The notes under the pieces were generated by a model, which was given only the letters and a program-made list of their open reading frames with translations, was not told the DNA's origin and ran no database searches. From Candidatus Baltobacteraceae bacterium (GTDB lineage: Bacteria > Vulcanimicrobiota > Vulcanimicrobiia > Vulcanimicrobiales > Vulcanimicrobiaceae), in the NCBI GenBank assembly GCA_035502855.1, contig DATJTX010000027.1, positions 41,352 through 105,351 on the forward strand: a stretch of DNA of 64,000 nucleotides, read 5' to 3'. Within the stretch, counting starts at the first letter, position 1. Each line of letters begins with the position of its first letter. Below are positions 46,621 through 55,874 of the stretch, piece after piece. A program made the position numbers and the translations under genes.

Positions 46621-48690
46621 ATGAAGAACTTGATGCTCTCCATCACGGTTATTTTCTGCGTCCTGTTGAGCGCTTGTGGGGGCAGCGGAGGTGCAAGCGG
46701 TGGATCGAACGCTGCGGGCTCCTCCGTCTTACCTGCCGCGGCCGCGGCAAACGCAACCCCGACGGCGACGGCGACTGCGTCCATGCAAGCGAGTGGTGAA
46801 ATCGTTTCCCTGTTTTCGGACGGGTTTTCACTGCAGACGGGATCGCCGCACGGCCTCATCGACGTCTACACGACTTCAGCAACGAGCATCACCGGCGGGC
46901 AGCCGTTCGTCGGCGAGGAGGTCTCCGTCAGCGGGAGCGGTTCGTGGTCTACCTCGATCGAGGCTGCGAGCGTGACGCAAACCGCGGCTGTCGCGGTGGC
47001 GATGCCGTCAGGATTACAACTGACGAGCGGTCCCGTCGTGAACGTCGGGAGCAACGAATTTCAAATCGAAAGCGGCCTACCACACGGGTACGTTTGGATC
47101 ACGACGAACGCGAACACCGCCTTTTTCGGCGGCGCGCCGGCGACCGGCAAATACGAAACCGTCGGCGTGACCGGTTCCTTCACGACCGGCGTCACTGCGG
47201 TGATCGCTTCGCAATCGAGCGCGGCGCCGCCGCCCGTGACCGTTTCGGGCCGAGTGGTCGCCGCAACGGCCTACGGATTTACGCTCGACATGAGTTCGTC
47301 ATACCCGTCGGTTCCGGTCGCGGTGTTTTCAGGGACGACCACGATTACCGGCGGTACGCTGGAAACCGGAGCAACCGCTTCCGTGACCGGCACCGGCGCG
47401 CTGACCGGGTCGATTGCCGCGACCTCGATTACGCTTACCGATCCGACGATCGCTACACCGACCCCGAGTCCGACCCCGAGTCCGACGCCGAGCCCGACAC
47501 CCACGCCGACACCGACACCCGCACCGACGCCGACTCCAACGCCGGAGCCGACGGGGCCGACGCACGTTCTCACCGCCGATTACCTTGCCGGCGTCGACGG
47601 CTCGAACTCGATCGCGTGGTCGAGCGCGGCCCCATATTTGACCTGGGCGCAAGTTCCGCCGTCCGTTGCGAGCGCGGTTGCGGGGACGGGCATCAAGACC
47701 CAACTCTACATCGACCCGAACCGCGTACAAACCACCGACCCGCTCTATAGCATGCTGCCGGCGCCGGCATTTGCCGCCGCGTGCAACGGAACCGACGTCA
47801 GCGATCAATTCGACGACGTCACACAGTACGTCACCAATCCGAGTTCGAGCGCACTCTACGGTCCGTTTGCGCAGCTCGCGACACGGGAGATCGGCAGCGC
47901 GCACTACGACTACCTCTTCGAAGACGACGCGGGGCAACTCAGCGAAGAGATTTACGAAACCTTCTCTCCCTCGCTACCCTGCAACTACAACGACAGCGCG
48001 TGGGCGAGCGGCGAAATCGCGCTCGCGAACGCTGCGCCGCGACCGGTACTCTTCAACGGATTGAACGAACTCGACGGGCACGATCCCTCGCTCTCGATCG
48101 CACTGCTCGCCTCCTCCAACACGATCGGCGGTAATTTCGAGGGCTGCTACAACACGTCGGACCAAGCCGAGCACGGCAGTTGGCTCTGGCTCGCCGAAGA
48201 GAACACCGAACTCGAGGTCAACGCCCAAAACAAGATGTTCTCGTGCATGGCACAGTACGGCGGCGACGCTTCGCAGAATACCGCCGCGCGAATCTACGGC
48301 TACGCGTCCTTCCTCTTGACCTACAATCCCTCGCTCGACGTCTTGTGGGAATGGTTCGCGACGCCGTCCAAATTCCACGTCTTCCCGGAATCGCAAATCG
48401 TGGCGCTCGATCCGGTCGTCGCGGCGCCGGCTTCGGTCAGCGGACTGCTCCAGTCGGGCGGCGCCTATGCGCGGCAATACCAAGAGTGCTTTTATGCCGG
48501 CACGTACGTCGGGCGGTGCGCCGTGGTCGTAAACTCCGGCACCACCACCGTCAGTTTCCCGTACACCGGATACTCGCACACGCTGACGCTAAGCGGTTAC
48601 GGCGTACTGGATGGCGGAACGCTCTCGACCGGCGGCCCGGCCCCCGCATCCACGCTGGGACCGCTGCAAGCCGAGATCGCGTTCCAATAG
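46621..48690 (+). CDS. Large lipoprotein with DUF5666-like repeats and a putative glycoside-hydrolase-like C-terminal half
   Basis: 689 residues from the ATG at 46621. The lipoprotein signal ends at Cys 19 (FCVLLSACGGS). Residues about 58-275 hold three similar beta domains, each about 65 residues and resembling DUF5666 (e.g. GEIVSLFSDGFSLQTG, GPVVNVGSNEFQIESG, GRVVAATAYGFTLDMS). A Thr/Pro linker covers about 279-312. The C-terminal half (GIKTQLYIDPNRVQ; DYLFEDDAGQL; VLFNGLNELDGHDPS; LDVLWEWFATPSKFHVFPES) looks like a TIM-barrel hydrolase of the GHL type, but I cannot assign the family. It is probably surface exposed and may trim or bind the polysaccharide. Confidence 0.7.
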   Translation: MKNLMLSITVIFCVLLSACGGSGGASGGSNAAGSSVLPAAAAANATPTATATASMQASGEIVSLFSDGFSLQTGSPHGLIDVYTTSATSITGGQPFVGEEVSVSGSGSWSTSIEAASVTQTAAVAVAMPSGLQLTSGPVVNVGSNEFQIESGLPHGYVWITTNANTAFFGGAPATGKYETVGVTGSFTTGVTAVIASQSSAAPPPVTVSGRVVAATAYGFTLDMSSSYPSVPVAVFSGTTTITGGTLETGATASVTGTGALTGSIAATSITLTDPTIATPTPSPTPSPTPSPTPTPTPTPAPTPTPTPEPTGPTHVLTADYLAGVDGSNSIAWSSAAPYLTWAQVPPSVASAVAGTGIKTQLYIDPNRVQTTDPLYSMLPAPAFAAACNGTDVSDQFDDVTQYVTNPSSSALYGPFAQLATREIGSAHYDYLFEDDAGQLSEEIYETFSPSLPCNYNDSAWASGEIALANAAPRPVLFNGLNELDGHDPSLSIALLASSNTIGGNFEGCYNTSDQAEHGSWLWLAEENTELEVNAQNKMFSCMAQYGGDASQNTAARIYGYASFLLTYNPSLDVLWEWFATPSKFHVFPESQIVALDPVVAAPASVSGLLQSGGAYARQYQECFYAGTYVGRCAVVVNSGTTTVSFPYTGYSHTLTLSGYGVLDGGTLSTGGPAPASTLGPLQAEIAFQ
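47455..47558 (+). repeat. Thr-Pro/Ser-Pro-encoding repeat linker
   Basis: About 100 bases made of near-repeated six-base units (ACCCCGAGTCCG type) that encode a (T/S)P-rich stretch between the beta-domain region and the hydrolase-like region of the lipoprotein. Likely a flexible spacer at the cell surface. The repeats may be length-variable. Confidence 0.75.
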
Positions 48691-48712
48691 GCCCGCGGGC
48701 GGCGAGCGCGCG

Positions 48713-50635
48713 TTACGAACGGACCTCGGTTTCGACCGTGGTTCCGGCACCGGTCAGCGGATGCAGCTGAATCAGAAAGCGCTCGCCCTCGACGTTGAGC
48801 GATCCGGGGAAACCGGCGACGTCGCGGCCTCCGAGCGGTGCTTTGCCGAGCGGATACCAACGGTTCGCGCGCGCGTCGTAGCGGTAGGTCAAAAAGCATG
48901 TGCCGGCGGCGCCGCATCCCCAGCGGTCACCCTCGCCCGCGAGGATCCCGACCTCGACCGTGCCGTCGGCTTTGGTGATCGCGGCGATCGACGCGAGCGA
49001 GCCGCCCGCGCTCGGATCGATGGTTCCGGCGGTGCGCGTGAGGCCGCTGCGCGTATCATAGAGCGCGTAGCACGCGGTAAAAAGACGATCGGGCGTTTCG
49101 CAGCCGTGCACGAACATCAAATCGCCGTCGCGCATCGTCGTGGCCGAGACCGCCGCGATCACCGGGATTCCGGGCGGAACGCGAGGCCGCATCGACCAGT
49201 CGTACTGATACGGTGCCATGCCGCCGCGATACCCATCTTGCGGTGCGCCGACGAGATAGGGACTATCCGGGGTGAGCCGCGCCAGCGGGCGCATACCGGG
49301 CGTTAACGTGAAGGCATCGCGGCCGGCGCAATTCGTCCACGTCCAACGATCGCCCGCGGGCGCGCGCGCACGAAAACACGCCAGCGCGAGCCCCTCGCTC
49401 GACTCGCCGCGACCGTACCAGCTCCCGGCCAACTCTTCGACATCCATGAGGTAATACACGTACGCCCCGGAGCGCATCACGCCGCCGAAAAGAAAGTGAC
49501 GGTGCAGCCCGCTGCCGCGTTCCACCAGCATCGTATCGGGTCCATGCGGCGACGCGCAGCTCAGCGCACCGTCACAATGGACCTGCGGCGGCGGGAGCGG
49601 CCCGTTCACCGGCGTGGTGATGCCGACGACTGCCGGTGCGAGAAGCGCGCCGCCGACACGCATTGCCGGATCGTACTTCACCTGCACGGCCGCAAAGCGG
49701 CCGCGAGCCTGCGGGCATGCGCCGGAAAATGCAGCGGTGACTTGCGTTGCGGCGGCGGCCGCATCGCCCGCCGCTGCGATCCGTACCGCGCAGTGCACGC
49801 TGCCCAGGTCGAACGTCATCGTGCCCGGTCCTTCACCCGCATGAACGATGCCGACGTCCGCATACGCATCGTCCTGCGGTGTAAGGGTCAGCGTTTCGCC
49901 TCCGTCACCGGGCGGCACGTGCGAAGACCGGAAATCCCACGCACCCGCGGTCGTATCAAAGGTTCCGCCACCCGGTTTTGCATGCAGCGTGACGTAGCTC
50001 TGCGCTCCGGACTGTCCGTAACGGCTGCCCGGCTGCTGCTGACCGGCGATGATCGTTACCGCGCCGACCGTCGCGTACGACGCTTCGGAAATGCCGACGC
50101 TCGGTAAGAGATATTCCGGCGAATTCGCCAGCGCGTCGAGAACGCGCAGATCGCTTGCGCCGTCCGCGGCAAATTTGAACGGCTCGCATGCAAGCCTTCC
50201 CAAGCAACGCCACGCGTCCGGCGGGTGATACGGGATGTAGGTGCTGATCGCGCCGTAGACCGCGAGGATCCCGCCGCCGGCGGTTTGCGCCAGCGCCGGG
50301 GCATCATGCCCTGCTTCGGAGAGCGCCGTCGTGTAGTTGCCGTTCGGCGGGACGTTGATCTGCCGGTCGGCGAGCATCGTGCCGGAATCCGCGTTCCAGA
50401 TCGCCGCGCCCGGTTGAATCGTTCCCACCGCGCCGTTGTGTCCGTCGCCGTCGACTTCGAAGGCGCCGAGCACGAGATTTGGCGTGCCTTTGAGCAGAAG
50501 CGACGTTCGCGTCAAATTCGCCGGCTGCGTTTTGGCGACGCGGTCCGCCGCGCGGACGGGCTGATCTGCGGCCAGCGTTCCGATGCATCCCGCGGTTGCG
50601 AGAATCGCCGCGAATGCGGCGATCAACCGGACCAT
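48713..50635 (-). CDS. Large lipoprotein of unknown function in the polysaccharide locus
   Basis: 640 residues with a lipoprotein signal (MVRLIAAFAAILATAGC, Cys 17). The rest is a beta-rich extracytoplasmic protein without clear catalytic motifs, containing several tryptophan- and glycine-rich strands (e.g. GIPVIAAVSATTMRDGDLMF, VEVGILAGEGDRWGCG). A propeller-like fold is possible. Its ATG lies 13 bases inside the preceding glycosyltransferase gene, so it is on the same transcript. Lipoprotein number three of the locus; function unknown. Confidence 0.65.
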   Translation of the reverse strand: MVRLIAAFAAILATAGCIGTLAADQPVRAADRVAKTQPANLTRTSLLLKGTPNLVLGAFEVDGDGHNGAVGTIQPGAAIWNADSGTMLADRQINVPPNGNYTTALSEAGHDAPALAQTAGGGILAVYGAISTYIPYHPPDAWRCLGRLACEPFKFAADGASDLRVLDALANSPEYLLPSVGISEASYATVGAVTIIAGQQQPGSRYGQSGAQSYVTLHAKPGGGTFDTTAGAWDFRSSHVPPGDGGETLTLTPQDDAYADVGIVHAGEGPGTMTFDLGSVHCAVRIAAAGDAAAAATQVTAAFSGACPQARGRFAAVQVKYDPAMRVGGALLAPAVVGITTPVNGPLPPPQVHCDGALSCASPHGPDTMLVERGSGLHRHFLFGGVMRSGAYVYYLMDVEELAGSWYGRGESSEGLALACFRARAPAGDRWTWTNCAGRDAFTLTPGMRPLARLTPDSPYLVGAPQDGYRGGMAPYQYDWSMRPRVPPGIPVIAAVSATTMRDGDLMFVHGCETPDRLFTACYALYDTRSGLTRTAGTIDPSAGGSLASIAAITKADGTVEVGILAGEGDRWGCGAAGTCFLTYRYDARANRWYPLGKAPLGGRDVAGFPGSLNVEGERFLIQLHPLTGAGTTVETEVRS

Positions 50636-51900
50636 CGCGCCTGTTCGAGGACGTGCGCGTAGCGATCGCCGAAATGGGCGACTTCGAACGGCGCTACCGC
50701 TTCCTCCGAAAGGATCGCGGTCGATCCGCTGCGCCATTCGCGCACGGCATCGACGATCGCGGCGCGAAGACCGGCGACGTCGCGCAGGCGCTGGCCGGCG
50801 CCCGTTTCTTCGAGCGCCTCATCCATCACCGTTCGTCCGGCGGGACCGCCGACGGCGAGAATCTTACGGCGCGCGCCAAAGTATTCGAAGAGCTTGCCGG
50901 TATAGGTGCCCCGCTCGTCCACACCGTTGCGAACGAAAATGATCAAGCGCGACGCCGCTCGCTCCCGTCGCAGGATCTCCTCGCGCGGCGCGCGCCCGTG
51001 AAACGTCATGACCGAGCTCAGGCCGCACGCATCGGCTTGCGCAAAAAGCCAACCCTCCGGCTCACCGTAGAGGTCGACCTGGACTTCGCTTTCGGCGACT
51101 GCGCCTTCGCGAATCAGCTCCGCGAGCGCTTCGAAAAACGGCAACGGGTTGCACAGACCACGGTAGAGATTTCCCGCGTGCAGAAACGTTGCCTTTGGAG
51201 GTGGTACGAAAGGAATCGGGTCCCATTCGCGGCTCGAGAACGCGTTCGGAATCGTATAGACGCGCTGATGCGCATACCGTTCGCGCAATCCCTGCGCGAT
51301 CGGTTCCGAGACGGTTACGAGAGCTTGCGCGCCTTGAAAGGCGTAGCCCTCGAGCAGCTCGTCGATGGCGCGCAGAATCGGACCGCCGCCCAAAGCGTCG
51401 TTGCGCAGCCACGGATCGCGGAGGTCGGCAATCCAAGGCACGTTGCCGTGCGAGCGAGCGGCGACCAAATGCGTTGCGACCGGGGGCGAGGTCGAGATGA
51501 TCGCGTCGACGCGTTCGCTTTGCAGCAATTCTTTGACGGCGCGTACGCCGGGTCCGAGCCAGCCCAGACGTCCGTCGGCGAATCCGAGCGTACGGTGGCC
51601 GACCTCGAGGACGCGCTGCTTCCACGATGGGCGCTCCAGCGCGCTGCCTTGTTCGACGTGAAAGCGTTCGTGCGTCGTTTGGCCGGACCGAACGCCCAGC
51701 AATCGGCGCACGGGCGAACGAAATTCGACGACACCGGTCGTACGCACGGGCGGCGAGTAGTGCACGTCACCGACCTGCGGCACGACCGGAATAACCTCCC
51801 ATCCGTGCGAGGCCAACGATTCGACGATGTGCTGCGCCCGCACCGACGCGATCGCCTGGCGCGGAGGCAGGTAGTACGTCAGCAGCAGCGCGCGTTTCAT
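50623..51900 (-). CDS. Glycosyltransferase family 4-like protein
   Basis: 425 residues with GT-B organisation. The N-terminal Rossmann half shows MKRALLLTYYLPPRQAIASVRAQHIVESL. A middle part has NVPWIADLRDPWLRNDALGG, and the C-terminal half has VQVDLYGEPEGWLFAQADACGL. Such enzymes add a sugar from a nucleotide donor to the growing repeat unit. The ATG at 51900 overlaps the stop of the neighbouring transferase gene (ATGA). The acceptor is unknown. Confidence 0.85.
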   Translation of the reverse strand: MKRALLLTYYLPPRQAIASVRAQHIVESLASHGWEVIPVVPQVGDVHYSPPVRTTGVVEFRSPVRRLLGVRSGQTTHERFHVEQGSALERPSWKQRVLEVGHRTLGFADGRLGWLGPGVRAVKELLQSERVDAIISTSPPVATHLVAARSHGNVPWIADLRDPWLRNDALGGGPILRAIDELLEGYAFQGAQALVTVSEPIAQGLRERYAHQRVYTIPNAFSSREWDPIPFVPPPKATFLHAGNLYRGLCNPLPFFEALAELIREGAVAESEVQVDLYGEPEGWLFAQADACGLSSVMTFHGRAPREEILRRERAASRLIIFVRNGVDERGTYTGKLFEYFGARRKILAVGGPAGRTVMDEALEETGAGQRLRDVAGLRAAIVDAVREWRSGSTAILSEEAVAPFEVAHFGDRYAHVLEQARWSG

Positions 51901-53093
51901 AGCGACGCGAGCCACCGGTCGACGATGCCGGGCCACGCAAAGCGTTCGACGGCCAGCGCACGCGCGTTCCGCGACATTCGTTCGCGCGCGACCGGATCGC
52001 GCGCGATGCCGCGCATCGCGGCGGCAATCGCCGTAGGATCTTCGGGAGGAACGACGATTCCCGCATCGGCGTCCGCGACGATCGCGGCGCCCTCTCCTTC
52101 GCCGCTATAAATCACCGGCACGCCGCAGGCCAGCGACGGGAAGAGCTTCGAGGGGCGTGCACCCAGATGCGTGTCCCTGCGCACGAGAGGAACCAGCGAG
52201 GCGCTTGCGAGCGAGAAGTACTCCGGCATGTCGTCGAGCGGTACCGGATCGAGGAATCGCACGTTGCTCAGAGCTCTCGCGCGCGTCAGTTCGAGGAGTG
52301 CCCGTTTCGTCGTGCCTGCGCCGAGGAAGAGCACGAGGCATTCGGGTGCGAGCGCGGCGGCCTCGATGAGGTTGTGGAGGCCTTGCGCGATCCCGTGCGT
52401 TCCCGCGTACAAGAAGAGCGGCCGGCCGTCGAGCTGCAGCCGCCGGGCGAGCGCATCGCTGCGCGCCCGCGGCGTGAACGCTTCGATATCGATGCCGTTC
52501 GGTAGAAAGCGCAGCTTGTCGGCCGGGACGCCTTTGCGCACGCGCAGGTCGCGTTCGATTCCGGCGGTGACGGCGTTCACCAGCGTTGCGCGCTGATAGG
52601 TCCAGGCTTCGAGCCGCTCGGCCGCGCCGAGCAGCGGACCGCTGCGCAGCACCCCGAGTTCGCGCACGGCATCGGGCCAAAGATCGGCAACGTTGAAAAT
52701 GAGCGCGCAGCGGTGGAGTTTGGCGGCGATCCACCCGGGAACGGCGAGAAAGAGCGGCGGCGACTCGACGAAAATCGCGTCCGGGCGGCGGGTACGAGCG
52801 ATTCCGAGCAGCGAGCTGCACGCAAATGACAGATAATTGAGCATGCGCCGGAAACCGGTGCCCGCGGCCGCGTAGACCCAGGTCCGGTGTACGGTCGCGC
52901 CGTCGACTCGGTCGCAGCGGTAAAGGCGGCGGCGATATCCCTCGAAGGTGCGTCCGAGGAGATGATTCGGCATCGCCGTGACGACTTCGACCTGATGGCC
53001 GCGGCGTATCAGCGCACGGGTCAGTGCCGAAAGACGAGCCTGCGCTGCGCCGATCTCCGGTAGATAATACTGGGTGAGGATCAGGAGGCGCAT
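51897..53093 (-). CDS. Glycosyltransferase family 4 (WbuB/WcaI-like)
   Basis: 398 residues. The N-terminal half starts MRLLILTQYYLPEIGAAQAR, a common beginning of the WbuB/WcaI type GT4 enzymes. The C-terminal half has the donor-site region LFLYAGTHGIAQGLHNLIEA and GARPSKLFPSLACGVPVIYSG, where the Glu of the EX7E motif is replaced by a Ser/Lys-containing variant common in this subgroup. It likely transfers one sugar of the repeat unit. The ATG (53093) lies inside the 3' end of the epimerase gene by 13 bases. Confidence 0.85.
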   Translation of the reverse strand: MRLLILTQYYLPEIGAAQARLSALTRALIRRGHQVEVVTAMPNHLLGRTFEGYRRRLYRCDRVDGATVHRTWVYAAAGTGFRRMLNYLSFACSSLLGIARTRRPDAIFVESPPLFLAVPGWIAAKLHRCALIFNVADLWPDAVRELGVLRSGPLLGAAERLEAWTYQRATLVNAVTAGIERDLRVRKGVPADKLRFLPNGIDIEAFTPRARSDALARRLQLDGRPLFLYAGTHGIAQGLHNLIEAAALAPECLVLFLGAGTTKRALLELTRARALSNVRFLDPVPLDDMPEYFSLASASLVPLVRRDTHLGARPSKLFPSLACGVPVIYSGEGEGAAIVADADAGIVVPPEDPTAIAAAMRGIARDPVARERMSRNARALAVERFAWPGIVDRWLASL

Positions 53094-54172
53094 GAGCCGG
53101 CGTGCTTCTGGATTGCGATCGACGAAACGAGCGCGTCGACGATTCGCGCGGCGCTGCCGCCCGCGCCAAAAGGTGCAACGCGCTCCCGCGGAGGCTCGCG
53201 ACGCGCAGCCAGTGCGATCGCGCAGGGGTCCGAACCCGCGAGCACGTTCCAGCCGCCCTCCAGCGTTTCGTTCCATTCGGTGCGATCGCGCAGCGTGACG
53301 CAGGGTGTTCCCAGGGTGATCGCTTCCTTCTGCATCCCGCCCGAATCCGTGATGACGACCCGAGCATGCGCCTGCAGCGCGAGCATCTCGCGATACGAGA
53401 GCGGCTCGCAGGTGACGATGTTATCGGAGGCACCGACGCAGAGCAGTTCGACCAGCCGCTGCGTGCGGGGATGAACCGGGAAGATCACCCGCATCCCGGT
53501 GCGCCGCAAGCCGGCGATAAGCCGCGCAAAGATCGCGACGTCGTCCGTATTGGCCGCTCGATGAATCGTTGCCAGCGCAAAGTCGCGCGAGCGGACGCTG
53601 AAGCGGTGCAAGATCGGCGGATCGCGATCCAGAGCCTTGGCCGTGATGAGCGCGAGATCGACCATGAGATCGCCGACGACCGTAACGCCGTCGAGAATGC
53701 CTTCACGCGCGAGCTGCTCCGCTGCCGAGCGCGTCGGCACAAGCAGCAGCGCGCTGATCCGGTCGGCAAGAAGGCGATTGATCTCCTCCGGCATCGTGCG
53801 GTCGAAGGAACGCAGGCCCGCCTCGACGTGAGCTACCGGCAGATTCAGTTTGCTCGCGACCAGCGCACCGGCCAGCGTGCTGTTGGTGTCGCCGTAGACG
53901 ATCACGACGTCGGGTTGTTCGTACTGCATGACCGGCTCGAGCTTACTCATCATCTGTGCGGTCTGCGCTCCGTGCGATGCCGATCCCACACCGAGGTTGT
54001 AACGCGGCTGCGGGATACGCAGCTCGCTGAAGAACACCTCGCTCATTCCGGCGTCGTAGTGCTGACCGGTATGCACCAGACACTCGTTGATGCCGCGCGC
54101 GGCGAACTCTCGCGAAAGAAGCGCGGCCTTGACGAACTGCGGGCGCGCCCCGACGACGGTGAGTACTCTCAT
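53081..54172 (-). CDS. wbpI: UDP-GlcNAc-type 2-epimerase (WecB/WbpI family)
   Basis: 363 residues with the family start MRVLTVVGARPQFVKAALLS, the active-site VHTGQHYDAGMSEVFF, HVEAGLRSFDRTMPEE, and ITDSGGMQKEAITLGTPCVTL. WecB makes UDP-ManNAc; WbpI inverts C2 of UDP-GlcNAc3NAcA to give UDP-ManNAc3NAcA. Because it is next to the wbpA, B, D and E homologues I call it WbpI. The sequence alone does not separate the two, so WecB activity remains an alternative. The start overlaps the aminotransferase stop (ATGA). Confidence 0.8.
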   Translation of the reverse strand: MRVLTVVGARPQFVKAALLSREFAARGINECLVHTGQHYDAGMSEVFFSELRIPQPRYNLGVGSASHGAQTAQMMSKLEPVMQYEQPDVVIVYGDTNSTLAGALVASKLNLPVAHVEAGLRSFDRTMPEEINRLLADRISALLLVPTRSAAEQLAREGILDGVTVVGDLMVDLALITAKALDRDPPILHRFSVRSRDFALATIHRAANTDDVAIFARLIAGLRRTGMRVIFPVHPRTQRLVELLCVGASDNIVTCEPLSYREMLALQAHARVVITDSGGMQKEAITLGTPCVTLRDRTEWNETLEGGWNVLAGSDPCAIALAARREPPRERVAPFGAGGSAARIVDALVSSIAIQKHAGSCAS

Positions 54173-55293
54173 CCAATCGCCACGGCGCCGGCGAATAGAC
54201 TGCGCACCGCCTCGATGACGCGCCCGCGCTCACCGTTCTCGATCTCGGGAAACATCGGCAGCGAGAGCACTTCGCCGGCCGCCGCTTCCGCATGCTCGAA
54301 ATCACCGCGCCGGTAACCCAGCGGTTCGTGAACGCGCTGAAGGTGCAGCGGCACCGGATAATAGACCATGGTCCCCACGCCGCGCACTGCAAGCGCCGCT
54401 GCTTTGGCGTCGCGACCGGCCAGCCGAATGGTGTACTGATGATAGACGTGGCGGTAGTCAGGCTCCTCGAGCGGTACGGATACCTCGCTTTGGAGCGCGC
54501 GGGTGTACGCGTGTGCGACCGCACGGCGCCGCTCGATCCAGCGTTCCAAATGAGGAAGTTTCACTCGCAAGATCGCCGCCTGCAATTCGTCGAGCCGGCT
54601 GTTGACCCCAACCTCTTCGTGGTGATATTTGACCCGGCCGCCGTGAGCGCGCAGCGAACGCACGCGCTCTGCGACCTCGCGGCGAGCCGTAACCAGCATC
54701 CCGCCGTCGCCGTACGCGCCCAGGTTCTTCGAGGGAAAGAAGCTGAAAGCGGCGGCGTCGCCGAACGTGCCGATACGCCGGCCGCCGATCGACGCACCGA
54801 TCGCCTGCGCGCAATCCTCCACTACGGCCAGACCAGCTCGCGCGGCGATCGCCATGATGGCGTGCATCGGCGCCGGATTCCCATAAAGATGCACCGGCAA
54901 AATCGCCCGCGTGCGCGGCGTGATCGCCGCTTCGATCGCTCGCGGATCGATATTGAACGTAGCCGCGTCGATATCGGCAAAAACCGGCGTGGCGCCCACC
55001 ATCGCGATCGCTTCGGTCGTCGCGACGAACGTGAACGGCGTCGTGATGACCTCGTCGCCGGCGCCGACGCCGAGCGCCCGCAGCGCCAGGTGCAGCGCGT
55101 CCGTGCCGGAGTTCAAGCCGACCGCATACCCGCCGCCCAAATACGCGGCTACCTCTTGCTCGAGCGCGCTCACGTTGGGACCGTTGATGAAGTGACCGCT
55201 TTCGAGCACGCCCTCGACGGCGCGCGCGATTTCCGCTTTGAGCGCGTGGTACTGGCGGCGAAGATCGAGGATCGGGATCACGGCGTCTGCCAT
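54169..55293 (-). CDS. wbpE: Sugar 3-aminotransferase (WbpE-like)
   Basis: 374-residue PLP enzyme of the DegT family. It starts MADAVIPILDLRRQYHALKA and has GLNSGTDALHLALRALGVGAGDEV and the PLP lysine in FSFFPSKNLGAYGDGG. WbpE transaminates UDP-3-keto-GlcNAcA at C3. Its placement between WbpI- and WbpD-like proteins fits the UDP-ManNAc3NAcA route. The ATG at 55293 overlaps the wbpD 3' end by 16 bases. Confidence 0.85.
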   Translation of the reverse strand: MADAVIPILDLRRQYHALKAEIARAVEGVLESGHFINGPNVSALEQEVAAYLGGGYAVGLNSGTDALHLALRALGVGAGDEVITTPFTFVATTEAIAMVGATPVFADIDAATFNIDPRAIEAAITPRTRAILPVHLYGNPAPMHAIMAIAARAGLAVVEDCAQAIGASIGGRRIGTFGDAAAFSFFPSKNLGAYGDGGMLVTARREVAERVRSLRAHGGRVKYHHEEVGVNSRLDELQAAILRVKLPHLERWIERRRAVAHAYTRALQSEVSVPLEEPDYRHVYHQYTIRLAGRDAKAAALAVRGVGTMVYYPVPLHLQRVHEPLGYRRGDFEHAEAAAGEVLSLPMFPEIENGERGRVIEAVRSLFAGAVAIG

Positions 55294-55874
55294 ACGGACA
55301 CTCCCGATTTCATGTAGCTGCGCCCGCAATTGCCGCAGAGCGCGCGATCCGAATCGAAGGCGAGTTTGACGCCGCATTCACACGCATAGCCGCGAAGCCT
55401 GGCGGGGTTTCCATAGACGATTCCGTAGGCCGGAACGTCCGACGTGACGACCGCGCCCGCACCTACGAACGCGAATTCTCCCAGCGTATGCCCGCAGACG
55501 ATCGTCGCGTTGGCTCCGATCGACACGCCGCGCCGAACGAGCGTGGGCGCGTAGTCGGCGCTGGTATTACGCGGTGTCCCGGAACGCGGTGTCGTCACGT
55601 TGGTGAACACCATGCTCGGTCCGCAGAAGACGTCATCCTCGAGCGTGACGCCCTCATAGATCGAAACGTTGTTCTGGATCTTGACGTTGTTGCCGATGAC
55701 GACGCGGCCGGCGATGACGACGTTTTGCCCGATCGAGCAGCGCGCCCCAATGCGCGCGTGCGCCATGATGTGACAAAAATGCCAGATCTTCGTGCCCAAG
55801 CCGATCTCGACGGGCTCGTCGACATACGAAGATTCATGGACAAAGTAGGGCTTGGTGCGGTCGATGACGCTCAC
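55278..55874 (-). CDS. wbpD: N-acetyltransferase of the left-handed beta-helix family (WbpD-like)
   Basis: 198 residues. The hexapeptide repeats (IGLGTKIWHFCHIMAHARIG, IGQNVVIAGRVVIGNNVKI) form a left-handed beta helix. WbpD acetylates the 3-amino group of UDP-GlcNAc3NA. A C-terminal extension holds a likely zinc ribbon (CECGVKL...CGNCG), which is common in WbpD-like proteins. The 5' end overlaps the dehydrogenase stop by 4 bases. Confidence 0.88.
   Translation of the reverse strand: MSVIDRTKPYFVHESSYVDEPVEIGLGTKIWHFCHIMAHARIGARCSIGQNVVIAGRVVIGNNVKIQNNVSIYEGVTLEDDVFCGPSMVFTNVTTPRSGTPRNTSADYAPTLVRRGVSIGANATIVCGHTLGEFAFVGAGAVVTSDVPAYGIVYGNPARLRGYACECGVKLAFDSDRALCGNCGRSYMKSGVSVWQTP

Noticed and set aside
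48691..48700. Palindrome GCCCGCGGGC between convergent genes as a terminator
   Set aside because: Too short for a stable stem (no loop), no T-run.
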